Origin: Pseudomonas reinekei
GTDB lineage: Bacteria > Pseudomonadota > Gammaproteobacteria > Pseudomonadales > Pseudomonadaceae
Direction of reading: 5' to 3'
DNA: 64,000 bases
Assembly: GCF_001945365.1 (NCBI RefSeq)
Contig: NZ_MSTQ01000017.1
Span: forward strand, 1 to 64,000
The notes under the pieces were generated by a model. That model saw nothing but the letters and a program-made list of their open reading frames with translations. It ran no database searches and was not told the DNA's origin. The translations under genes and the position numbers were made by a program. Below, one piece after another: positions 34,509-41,126 of the stretch. Numbering within the stretch: the first letter of the stretch is position 1; each line of letters opens with the position of its first letter.

Positions 34509-35075
34509 ATGTCTGGCGCTGAATCAAGCGATGAATCGCTGCTGGCGCGCTATCGTTCGGGTGACGGGCCGGCGTTCGAGATTTTGTACGCCCGTCACCG
34601 CCAGGGACTCTACCGCTTCCTGTTCGGTCTGAGCGGCAAGGCCGAACTGGCCGAAGAGGTTTATCAGGATACCTGGCTGAGCCTGATCCGCAGCACCAGT
34701 CAGCCACAGGGACGGGCGAATTTTCGTACCTGGCTTTACCAGATTGCCCGCAATCGATTGATCGATCACTGGCGCAAACACGGCATCCATAACCCCTTGC
34801 ACGACAGCTATGACGAACAGGCTCACGCGGTGATCGACAGTACCGCCGATCCCGAGCAATTGCTGAGCCTGAGTCGCGACAGCCAACGTCTCGAACGCGC
34901 GTTGCAAAACCTGCCCGCCGACCAGCGTGAAGTGTTTCTGCTGCGCGCTCACGGCGAACTCGACTTTGCGCAGATCGCCACCCTCACCGAAACCCCGCTG
35001 GAAACCGTGAAAAGCCGCTTGCGCTACGCCCAGCAAAAACTGCGTCGGCTGCTGGCCGAGGAGGTACTGACATGA
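34509..35075 (+). CDS. ECF-type RNA polymerase sigma factor
   Basis: The 188-residue protein has sigma region 2 (ILYARHRQGLYRFLFGL..AEEVYQDTWLSLIRS..NFRTWLYQIARNRLIDHWRK) and region 4 (LPADQREVFLLRAHGELDFAQIATLTETPLETVKSRLRYAQQKLRR). It would direct RNA polymerase to a small regulon, probably including its own operon. The next gene overlaps it by four bases and encodes a one-helix membrane protein that could be its anti-sigma factor. Confidence 0.95.
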   Translation: MSGAESSDESLLARYRSGDGPAFEILYARHRQGLYRFLFGLSGKAELAEEVYQDTWLSLIRSTSQPQGRANFRTWLYQIARNRLIDHWRKHGIHNPLHDSYDEQAHAVIDSTADPEQLLSLSRDSQRLERALQNLPADQREVFLLRAHGELDFAQIATLTETPLETVKSRLRYAQQKLRRLLAEEVLT

Positions 35076-35671
35076 CTGACGCCCGTCCTACGCCAGAAGA
35101 ACAAATGGTGAAGCACTTTCGTGAACATGCCGCGGGTGAACCGCCGGCTCATCTGGATGCATTCATCCTGGCCGCCGCGCAACGGGAAGCGCCGGTACGC
35201 AAACCGAGCCTGTGGCAACGCTGGGTACAGGCCTGCCAGAAACCCCGTTGGCAAGTGGCATTCGCCAGCCTGGTCGGCGTCGCTCTTATACTGGCGCTAG
35301 TACAACCCACGCCTGAACAGGCACCCGGCTACGACTTCGCCCCCAAAGCATCTGCGCCACAAGCCAAAAAAGAGTTCGCCGAAGCCCCGGCGGCTGCGCG
35401 CTCATTGGCTGCCCCGGCGCCTGCGGTACCCATGGCCGACGTCGCTGCCCCCGCGCAGAGCGAGTCCTTGAATGTACAAATGGCCGAACAAGCCAACGTC
35501 AGCAAGCGCGCCGCTGCACCGTTGAAATCCCTGGACGAGCAACTACGCGAAGTGCTTCGCCTGCAAAAAAACGGGCACAAGCAAGCGGCCGACAAATTGC
35601 TCGCCGACCTGCACAAGCGCTTCCCCGACGAAAACCTCACGGCCCGACTCAAGGATTTGCAGAAAAACTGA
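35072..35671 (+). CDS. single-helix membrane protein, candidate anti-sigma factor
   Basis: The 199-residue protein has a cytosolic N-terminal part of about 65 residues, one membrane helix (WQVAFASLVGVALILALV) and an alanine/proline-rich periplasmic stretch. It ends in a helical region (SLDEQLREVLRLQKNGHKQAADKLLADL). Topology and overlap with the ECF gene suit an anti-sigma factor, but the usual zinc-binding HxxxCxxC motif is absent. The call is by context only. Confidence 0.7.
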   Translation: MTDARPTPEEQMVKHFREHAAGEPPAHLDAFILAAAQREAPVRKPSLWQRWVQACQKPRWQVAFASLVGVALILALVQPTPEQAPGYDFAPKASAPQAKKEFAEAPAAARSLAAPAPAVPMADVAAPAQSESLNVQMAEQANVSKRAAAPLKSLDEQLREVLRLQKNGHKQAADKLLADLHKRFPDENLTARLKDLQKN

Positions 35672-35751
35672 TCGGCACAAGGTTCGACAATTTGGCATCA
35701 AGGCCCGAAAGCGCGCACTATCGGGCCATAGTCGATGCGTTGGAGGATGCC

Positions 35752-35958
35752 GTGACAAAAAAAATCGACCGCATCGCCCAAATGCTCAGCTGCCCACAAA
35801 AGGGCGAGGAACTGCGGCGAGCGATTACCGAGAGTCGTAAGGACTTTCTGCTGAATCAGCCGGAAGAAGCCGTGGCTGAAGACGACGACCTTGAAGAGGA
35901 ACTCTTCGAGGAAGACGAGGATGATGAGTACGACGAGTTTGACTGGACCACTGAGTAA
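35752..35958 (+). CDS. small acidic protein of unknown function
   Basis: The GTG at 35752 is preceded by GGAGG five bases upstream, which decides this start. The 68-residue product begins VTKKIDRIAQMLSCPQKG, with a helical N-terminal half. Its C-terminal half is almost only acidic residues and tyrosine (DDDLEEELFEEDEDDEYDEFDW), an extremely low pI tail. Small Pseudomonas proteins of this kind are conserved but uncharacterised. Confidence 0.75.
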   Translation: MTKKIDRIAQMLSCPQKGEELRRAITESRKDFLLNQPEEAVAEDDDLEEELFEEDEDDEYDEFDWTTE

Positions 35959-35980
35959 CATTCCCTGAAAAATGATCTTC

Positions 35981-36001
35981 TGTAGGAGGCTCGCTCCTAC
36001 A
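35981..36001 (+). terminator. REP-like hairpin, probable terminator
   Basis: TGTAGGAG-GCTCG-CTCCTACA is a perfect 8-bp stem just after the acidic-protein gene. No T run follows, so termination is uncertain. Confidence 0.5.
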
Positions 36002-36114
36002 GGTAAAGCCCCGCAGCCGAGTGATTTTGGGCTTGTTTAAAAGGGCTTCGGTTTACTTCCTGCAAGCTACAAATTCTTGCGCCATTACCTACGGCTACGC
36101 CAGAATCCGCCGGC

Positions 36115-36143
36115 TTGTGCGCTTGAGAGCGGGTCGGTAGTTT
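36115..36143 (+). promoter_or_regulatory. candidate promoter of the first antisense-RNA leader
   Basis: TTGTGC and TAGTTT are separated by 17 bases. They place transcription start at about 36150, the first base of the entry stem-loop. The second copy of the leader has a candidate promoter in the same relative position. Confidence 0.35.
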
Positions 36144-36150
36144 GATTCGC

Positions 36151-36364
36151 GTCACTGGTTGTCAGTGACCGGGTTTAGCAGCCCGCCGTGGTTAGTGAAG
36201 TGCATAGCATCAGTCAGGTTACTTACCTGCACGTTATGGTGGCTGTGCGTGGGGCGCCCTCGGGCGCGCCGGTTTGCTAACTCCCCGGTCTGCTAACCCG
36301 CGCACAGCCGCCACCCATCGTTTAGCAGCGACGTGTGTAAGGCTCCACTTCTGGAGTTAGTCAA
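36151..36364 (+). promoter_or_regulatory. C4-type antisense leader, copy 1 (whole unit)
   Basis: In order: stem-loop GTCACTG-gttgt-CAGTGAC (36151-36169); target a1 GTTTAGCAG (36173-36181); target b1 around GTTAG (36191-36195); a hairpin CAGGT-tactt-ACCTG; the 78-nt structured RNA (36238-36315); target a2 GTTTAGCAG (36320-36328); and target b2 GGAGTTAG (36353-36360), which includes the Shine-Dalgarno sequence of the DUF6124 gene. Loops in the structured RNA are complementary to a and b. The layout matches C4/CI immunity RNAs of phages P1 and P4, where the processed RNA pairs with the leader to stop expression. Confidence 0.8.
36238..36315 (+). ncRNA. C4-like antisense RNA, copy 1
   Basis: The outer stem is GGTGGCTGTGCG (36238-36249) paired with CGCACAGC(CG)CCACC (36301-36315), leaving a 2-base bulge. 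Inside are hairpin A, GCGCC-CTCG-GGCGC (36254-36267), and hairpin B, CCGG (36269-36272) with CCGG (36285-36288). The loop of B contains CTAACTCC, perfectly complementary to GGAGTTAG at 36353. The single strand CTGCTAACC (36290-36298) pairs with GTTTAGCAG in eight of nine positions. Length and fold match copy 2 exactly. Confidence 0.82.
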
Positions 36365-36697
36365 ATGTCCAAAAAAGTCCCCGACCCACCAGCATCCGAA
36401 TCAGAGCAACCTGAACGCAAAGGCTCGCTCTTCACCGTCAGCCCCAACATCAACACTGAAACTCTGCTCGCCAACGCCTCGGAAGACCTGCTGTCGATCA
36501 GCGCCATAGCCGCCGACCTCGCCGACAATGTAGACGGTTCACGCCGCTCCAAAGCCCTGGCGCTCAGCCGCATGGCCGATGGCGTGCATTTGTTGGTGGA
36601 GCGGGCGCTGGATCATCTGGATGAACCTGAGATGGCGGCGATTTTAGCCATGCAGCAAAACCAAACCGCTGACGCTCAGGTGCCGGCCAAAAAATAG
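36365..36697 (+). CDS. DUF6124 family protein under antisense-RNA leader
   Basis: The 110-residue protein belongs to the Pseudomonas DUF6124 family: LFTVSPNINTETLLANASEDLLSISAIAADLADNVDG and SKALALSRMADGVHLLVERAL, read in parts. Its pattern resembles the DUF3077 protein of the integrated element at 48967-49251 (LFRINAGVSCEEALEQAS.. with a similar spacing of helices). The ATG follows GGAG by eight bases, and this ribosome site is target b2 of the antisense RNA. A Rho-independent terminator follows. Function is unknown; a phage-derived or satellite-derived regulator is inferred. Confidence 0.85.
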   Translation: MSKKVPDPPASESEQPERKGSLFTVSPNINTETLLANASEDLLSISAIAADLADNVDGSRRSKALALSRMADGVHLLVERALDHLDEPEMAAILAMQQNQTADAQVPAKK

Positions 36698-36763
36698 GCG
36701 CGTGTCCCGTCCTGAATAAGCTTTACCTATTATTAATAGGCCGTTTGATTCGACGATAAAATG

Positions 36764-36788
36764 AAAAAACCGCTTCGGCGGTTTTTTT
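36764..36788. terminator. Rho-independent terminator
   Basis: AAAAAACCGC-TTCG-GCGGTTTTTT is a perfect stem with a UUCG loop and A/T runs on both sides. It lies between the DUF6124 gene and the Phd/ParE pair. Confidence 0.92.
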
Positions 36789-36840
36789 GGCTTCGGCCAA
36801 ATGCTCGTTGACCGTAGCTCCGACAATCAATCACTATAAA

Positions 36841-36856
36841 GTACTATTTTTAGTAC
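36841..36856. promoter_or_regulatory. operator/promoter of the Phd-ParE operon
   Basis: GTACTA-TTTT-TAGTAC is a perfect inverted repeat 14 bases before the antitoxin start, overlapping the sequence TATAAAGTACT that could be a -10 region. It is a likely binding site for the Phd-type autorepressor. Confidence 0.7.
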
Positions 36857-36869
36857 CTTTGGAGCCGTC

Positions 36870-37169
36870 ATGGAGCAATTACTCGCTAGCCGGTCGGTTA
36901 GCATCACCGAACTCAAGCGCAGTCCCAGCACTGTGATCGAGCAGGCAGGCTCAGAGGCTATTGCTGTTCTTAACCATAATCGTCCCGCCGCTTATCTCTT
37001 GCCGCACGCGGCTTATCAGGAATTGCTGGATCGATTGCAGGCAGCGGAAATTCGTGAGGCCATTGCTGCCAGCCGCAATGATCCACGTCCAGCCATCGCC
37101 GCCGATACTGTGTTTGCTGAGCTCGACGCCCTCATTGATGAGGTCGCAGCTGAGCAGGGGCATCTGTGA
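36870..37169 (+). CDS. Phd/YefM-family antitoxin
   Basis: The 99-residue protein has the Phd/YefM DNA-binding fold (SVSITELKRSPSTVIEQAG, EAIAVLNHNRPAAYLLP) and a C-terminal toxin-binding helix. It is encoded four bases overlapping the ParE-like toxin (GTGA). GGAG seven bases before the ATG is a good ribosome site. It would bind its operator at 36841-36856 and inhibit the toxin. Confidence 0.93.
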   Translation: MEQLLASRSVSITELKRSPSTVIEQAGSEAIAVLNHNRPAAYLLPHAAYQELLDRLQAAEIREAIAASRNDPRPAIAADTVFAELDALIDEVAAEQGHL

Positions 37170-37474
37170 GGCAACTGCTTTTCTCCGCTCAAGCACGAGA
37201 TGATTTGCAGCAGATCGTGAGATACATCGCCCGTGACAATCCTGGCCGCGCCAAGTCGTTTATTGGTGAGCTGCGAGTGCAGTGTTCACGGCTGATTGCG
37301 CAGCCGCTTCTTGGGATTTCTCGGGAGGACTACGCCAAAGGCGTACGAATGATTACTCATGGTCGATGTCTGATTTTTTACTGCGTGGTCGCCAACGATG
37401 TTCACATCGAGCGGGTACTGCATAGCGCGCGCGATATTGGCCGGCTGTTTGAATCAAGCAGCGTGGATCACTAG
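37166..37474 (+). CDS. RelE/ParE-family toxin
   Basis: The 102-residue protein starts at a GTG (MRQLLFSAQARDDLQQIVRYIARDNP) and shows the ParE pattern AKSFIGELRVQCSRLIAQP and RMITHGRCLIFYCV..VHIERVLHSARDI. It is translationally coupled to the Phd-type antitoxin. It differs from the ParE-like protein at 23.6 kb, so the window holds two independent modules. Confidence 0.93.
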   Translation: MRQLLFSAQARDDLQQIVRYIARDNPGRAKSFIGELRVQCSRLIAQPLLGISREDYAKGVRMITHGRCLIFYCVVANDVHIERVLHSARDIGRLFESSSVDH

Positions 37475-37496
37475 GTCAAAACCCATCACCCACAAA

Positions 37497-37526
37497 AAAG
37501 CCCCAGTCCCTAAGGCCTGAGGCTTT
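37497..37526 (+). terminator. probable terminator after the toxin gene
   Basis: AAAGCCCCAG pairs with CTGAGGCTTT with one mismatch and is followed by a T-rich stretch. It lies just outside the left end of the integrated element. Confidence 0.7.
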
Positions 37527-37536
37527 CTCGTTTCTT

Positions 37537-37564
37537 CTATATGGTGCCCAGGCGTCGTTTGAAC
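37537..37564. repeat. candidate left attachment-site remnant
   Basis: CTATATGGTGC followed by CCAGGCG and TTGAAC resembles 53934-53963 at the tRNA 3' end with small changes. It is shorter and more diverged than a fresh duplication would be. Confidence 0.45.
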
Positions 37565-37617
37565 TGAGCTCTGCGGCTCCCGGTTTATAAGGGTTTGACT
37601 GGTAATGGTTGGGTTAG

Positions 37618-37638
37618 GCATACACGTGGGCATACACG
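37618..37638. repeat. left-end repeat shared with the right end of the element
   Basis: A 21-base sequence made of two GCATACAC boxes separated by GTGG is identical to 53805-53825, in the same orientation. A third related box (GGCATACA) lies at about 37663. These look like arm-type integrase binding sites. Confidence 0.75.
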
Positions 37639-37678
37639 CTGATGAATGCTGGCAATTAACTGAGGCATACAACGGCTC

Positions 37679-38632
37679 CTAGTGTCGATGCTGCGCGACC
37701 AGGAGCAATGAGTCGTTCAAGCTGTCTCTGTCCACCGAAAAATGTGCATCCCTATGGCAATTTGGACAAAGCGCAACGCAGTTTGATACTCGATCACTGA
37801 CCTCCACACCTAGTATGTGGTGGACGTCCAGAAATCCAGTATACGGACGGCTTGCTCCGCAACCAGGCCGTTCACAACGCGCACCGCATCGATCTATGAC
37901 CGCTTTTCGGACCTTCGGATCCCGAGCCGCTCTAGAAATGGTGACTTGAAAACGTAAGGTTTCATCCCGGCCCAAGAGCGATAGGTCGATACCCGGTAGA
38001 TCGCTAAAGGTGTCATTGGTCGCTATTTCGTAACCATCGGATACCTGCTGTTGAGCAAGGTCCTCCACCCCAGGCCATTTCCATAGAACATCGGCAACCT
38101 TGTATGCCTCGTCATAGCGATCATCCATCAGCCACATGGTTGGACTATCTCCATTTACCGCATGGTTCTTTTTGAGACGTCCTAGCTTTCCTTCGGCGAT
38201 AAGCTTCGCACTTACATTTCTTTGCCCGTTGATAATTCCAGTTATGGCGTTTACAGGGATTAGAGCCGCGAATTTGATAGCCGATTCATAGCGTTGGATC
38301 AAGAGTGAGTGAGTGACGCCTTGAGGAGCTTCACGATCAACGATTTCGGCAATTGTTTTGTCCCAATCACCATCGCTTAGACGTGCTCGTAATTGCGCCG
38401 CAGAGTATTTCTCCGGTTGGCTTTCCCACCGCCAACACAAGCGGACGCGGGCCGTGAATGTCTTACCTTCAGGTGTGGTGGCGGAAAGAAGTTGAGAATG
38501 ACCTTTACGTACATCACTCACACTACTGAAGCCGATACCTTCCAAAAAAGGCTTGAGCATTCCACGAGTGACTTTCTCAGCCTCAATGCTTTCGACCGTG
38601 CGGAAGGCGCGTTTCTGAGGAGAACTTTCCAT
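37679..38632 (-). CDS. HNH endonuclease-domain protein
   Basis: The 317-residue protein (ATG at 38632, MESSPQKRAF) has an N-terminal domain of unknown type and a C-terminal zinc-bound HNH nuclease: CGARCERPGCG, LDVHHILGVE and CVALCPNCHRDAHF supply the cysteines and histidines. The HNH core appears complete. It sits at the outer end of the element, alone on its strand. A restriction-like defence role is likely by context, but no methylase or partner is adjacent. Confidence 0.85.
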   Translation of the reverse strand: MESSPQKRAFRTVESIEAEKVTRGMLKPFLEGIGFSSVSDVRKGHSQLLSATTPEGKTFTARVRLCWRWESQPEKYSAAQLRARLSDGDWDKTIAEIVDREAPQGVTHSLLIQRYESAIKFAALIPVNAITGIINGQRNVSAKLIAEGKLGRLKKNHAVNGDSPTMWLMDDRYDEAYKVADVLWKWPGVEDLAQQQVSDGYEIATNDTFSDLPGIDLSLLGRDETLRFQVTISRAARDPKVRKAVIDRCGARCERPGCGASRPYTGFLDVHHILGVEVSDRVSNCVALCPNCHRDAHFSVDRDSLNDSLLLVAQHRH

Positions 38633-38949
38633 AGGTGAATACCGTGCAACAGGCGGTGATGGTGGAAGCACAAGATAGTGTCTAGTGCTTCTTGTAGATA
38701 GCGATTTGACGATAGATCAGCCTGAGATAAATGCTCCAGAGGACGCTGGAGCGCCCAAATATTGCTGGGGCCCCTGAGAGTTTCTTATCCACACGGGGTC
38801 GGAAACCCGCGGGGATTTGTTAGTGGGAGGTGCTCCAGCTTACTGAAATTTCAATGCTGAAATTGAAAGGATCTTTACGAAATAGGGACATCGTTACCGT
38901 ATCGGTAATGGTGAGCTCAGATCGGTCGTTTCGTAGGGCAGATGCACAA

Positions 38950-38983
38950 GTGAACAGGCAGTTCACCGAGTTCACCTGTTCAC
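38950..38983. repeat. iteron-like GTGAACAGG / GTTCACC cluster
   Basis: GTGAACAGG and CCTGTTCAC form a 9-bp inverted pair enclosing two direct copies of GTTCACC. The units resemble the GGTGAACAG iterons bound by the phage P4 alpha primase-helicase. Confidence 0.6.
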
Positions 38984-39320
38984 TAAGCTGGGAGGGCTCC
39001 CGCTAACAAGGTCCGGCGGGTTACTCGCCCCGTACGGCAGGGCATTCCTCAGGGGCCCCGGCACAATCTGGGTGCCTGTTACCGATTTTTTTCTCCGGCC
39101 AGACACCTGAACTCGCGGGTTTTCGACTCCGAACCCATCGAATATCGCCTGAGGCCGGGGCAATATCGGTGTAATGGTGTCGATCTATCTATCCTTTTCG
39201 TTGTTGGTAGACGACGCCTCTCAAGCGTCCTAGCATTCGAATTCTGGATTCGATACCAAGCCAGTGTTGCTTCCGCTGGTGGTGCTATTACCTATTGGGG
39301 TGTGGGGAGCTCGAAAAGAC

Positions 39321-39448
39321 GTGTTACAGGTGTTACAGGTGTTGCAGTCGTTGATAACAAGTTGAATTTATTGAGTTTTACAGGTGTTTCACGCTGTTTG
39401 TCTTTCACGCACGTTGAGTGTTACAAACCAATTAGGTGTTACAGGTGT
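39321..39448. repeat. array of 9-bp GTGTTACAG repeats
   Basis: Three tandem units occupy 39321-39347 (GTGTTACAG twice, then GTGTTGCAG). Further looser copies follow around 39375, 39418 and 39434. The same unit recurs, mostly inverted, near 52385-52505 at the other end of the element. Confidence 0.75.
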
Positions 39449-39776
39449 GTCTACAAATGTGGATAGGCTGTAAACCGCAATAGCCAGAAGCGGACATGTC
39501 TCGCTACTCGACAAGTCCCAAACGACACCATCTCCTTGGATAAAGCATAAAGACATCATGCCGTCGGCCAATCGGTTGCGGTTCTCGAAATCGTGCTATA
39601 CCCATCAAGGATCGTGGCAGAAAGCCGATATGTAATAGATCATCAGGAGGCGAAGCTAACCACTCGTCTGCTTCTGTGAGATGCTCACTTGATATTATTG
39701 ACTAATAGATACATGCGCTCATAATTTCGCGCCCTCGAAACCGTAATGCCCATGGATGGCGCAAGAGAGGTGACTC

Positions 39777-40328
39777 TTGATTTTTTCCGAACAAAAAGTG
39801 GCCCAGATGGCGGCTTTCTTTTTGGCTCGCCGTGAAGCTCCGATGGCTCACATCAAGCTGATGAAGCTGCTCTATCTGGCTGATCGCTTGAGTATGGAAC
39901 GCTACGACGTTCCAATGTCTGATGACTACCAATGCAACATGAAAAACGGCCCGATTCTTTCGGTGACCCTGGATCTGATGAATGGCACTCGTCGAAGTGA
40001 TGCGTGGAGTGCGCTCATTTCCCCAATCAAAAACAACGAAGTGGCACTCCAGCGAAATTTTGCATGGGAAGAGCTTGATGAGCTGTCTCGGGCAGAATTG
40101 GCGATTCTTAATGAGGTGTTCGCGAATTTTGGCCACATGAAGCGCTGGGACATAGTGGATTATGTCCATACGCTGCCGGAGTGGGAGAATCCCGGCAGTT
40201 CCAGCAAGCCGATTGACACTGAGTTGACCTTCAAATCCTTTGGATGCAACGAAGTGCAAGCTCATGAGAAGGTCGAAATGCTTCAAACCCGCACGCTGCT
40301 AGGTCGGAAACTCGCCGAGATGTCTTGA
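39777..40328 (+). CDS. Panacea-domain (SocA-like) antitoxin
   Basis: The 183-residue protein has the Panacea (DUF4065) pattern: VAQMAAFFLARREAPMAHIKLMKLLYLADRL, then YGVP-like RYDVPMSDDYQCNMKNGPILSVTLDLM and LSRAELAILNEVFANFGHMKRWDIVDYVH in pieces. A TTG start at 39777 is preceded by GAGAGG; no in-frame ATG gives a complete domain. Panacea proteins act as antitoxins for many unrelated toxins. The next gene starts within this gene's stop codon, so it is the likely toxin. Confidence 0.85.
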   Translation: MIFSEQKVAQMAAFFLARREAPMAHIKLMKLLYLADRLSMERYDVPMSDDYQCNMKNGPILSVTLDLMNGTRRSDAWSALISPIKNNEVALQRNFAWEELDELSRAELAILNEVFANFGHMKRWDIVDYVHTLPEWENPGSSSKPIDTELTFKSFGCNEVQAHEKVEMLQTRTLLGRKLAEMS

Positions 40329-40729
40329 TGCCGCAACGGATTGTTTTTCAGCAAGGAACGCTCTTCATCCTCACTGGGCCTGTCCCGCATCTCCACGTGG
40401 TAATGAACGATCCTGTTCATTGTGGCGAAATCAACGAGATGAGCGTTCTGGTAGTAAATTTCTCGTCTGTTCAACCCGGGACGTTCCATGATCCTGCATG
40501 TGTCCTCCAGCCAGGTTGCCATCCCTTCATTACCCGCGACAGTTGGGTAGTTTACAGAGGCGCTACAGTGCTAAAGTTGCCCCGACTGGAGACGCAAATT
40601 GCAGCCGGGGATGTTCGACCGGACGCCCCAGTCAGCCGCCTCGTCTATGAACAAGTCAGGGCAGGTTTCGATGTATCAGATCTTGTCGCTCCGAAAATCA
40701 CCCGCTACCTCCGCAGGCACGGTCTCTAG
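40328..40729 (+). CDS. putative toxin partner of the Panacea antitoxin
   Basis: The 133-residue protein starts at the ATG overlapping the antitoxin stop (TGATG). Its pattern, with FQQGTLFILTGPVPHLHVVMND, VLVVNFSSVQPGTFHDPACVL and GCHPFITRDSWVVYRGATVL, is beta-rich and recalls the MazF/PemK barrel (a G..., H..V..ND and later loop). This is judged by eye only. The C-terminal part is helical. As the second gene of a Panacea pair it is expected to be toxic alone. Confidence 0.7.
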   Translation: MPQRIVFQQGTLFILTGPVPHLHVVMNDPVHCGEINEMSVLVVNFSSVQPGTFHDPACVLQPGCHPFITRDSWVVYRGATVLKLPRLETQIAAGDVRPDAPVSRLVYEQVRAGFDVSDLVAPKITRYLRRHGL

Positions 40730-40770
40730 GCACTATTGTGCTGAAGTTCCATCACTCTAGTATTCACGCG

Positions 40771-40959
40771 CAACCTGGAGCGAATGAGAGCACCAACGGG
40801 GTTTTAAGGCAGTACTTTCCGAAAGGAACCGACCTTGCGGATCATTTGCAAGCCACGCTCAATGATGTGGTAAGGCAGCTAAATAGCCACCCTCGGTAAA
40901 TATTACACTACGAAACGGCCGCTGAACGATTTAGCCAATCCGTTGCGTCCACTGGTTGA
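40771..40959 (+). pseudogene. C-terminal remnant of an IS30-family transposase
   Basis: Reading from 40771 gives QPGANESTNGVLRQYFPKG, then TDLADHLQATLNDVVRQLNS, the conserved C-terminal core of IS30 transposases (NENTNGLLRQYFPKGTDL in intact ones). After HPR a TAA replaces the usual AAA lysine codon, and the same frame continues ILHYETAAERFSQSV to a TGA at 40957. The N-terminal two thirds are absent and no terminal repeats are seen. It is a dead fragment. Confidence 0.85.
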
Positions 40960-41126
40960 ATCAACAGCCAAAAGCGGTTATCCAAAAGACATCAAAGTTC
41001 GCGAAGCAGATCACAAAAGATAGCACCTTTGATCCAATTCACTCCCATTCCTAGGGCCATGGTGCAAGGTGTACCATATGATTCGGCTTAGGCTCAATTT
41101 GCGATTCTTACGCATAAGGACATGAT

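Larger units (their letters stand above)
38672..39776. other. 1.1-kb non-coding region with origin-like repeats
   Basis: No credible gene is seen. The stretch holds a palindrome TTACCG-TAT-CGGTAA (38894-38908), a GTGAACAGG/GTTCACC cluster (38950-38983) and an array of GTGTTACAG units (39321-39448). It separates the HNH gene from the Panacea module. It is the best candidate for the element's replication origin, and part of it may be promoter for the divergent genes. Confidence 0.6.

Noticed and set aside
38972..39163. 63-codon minus-strand frame (MPRPQAIFDGFG..)
   Set aside because: Lies in the repeat-rich origin-like region with no ribosome site and no recognised family; kept only as part of the non-coding stretch.
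39321..39448. CRISPR array
   Set aside because: Units are 9 bp and tandem without spacers, and no cas genes occur.
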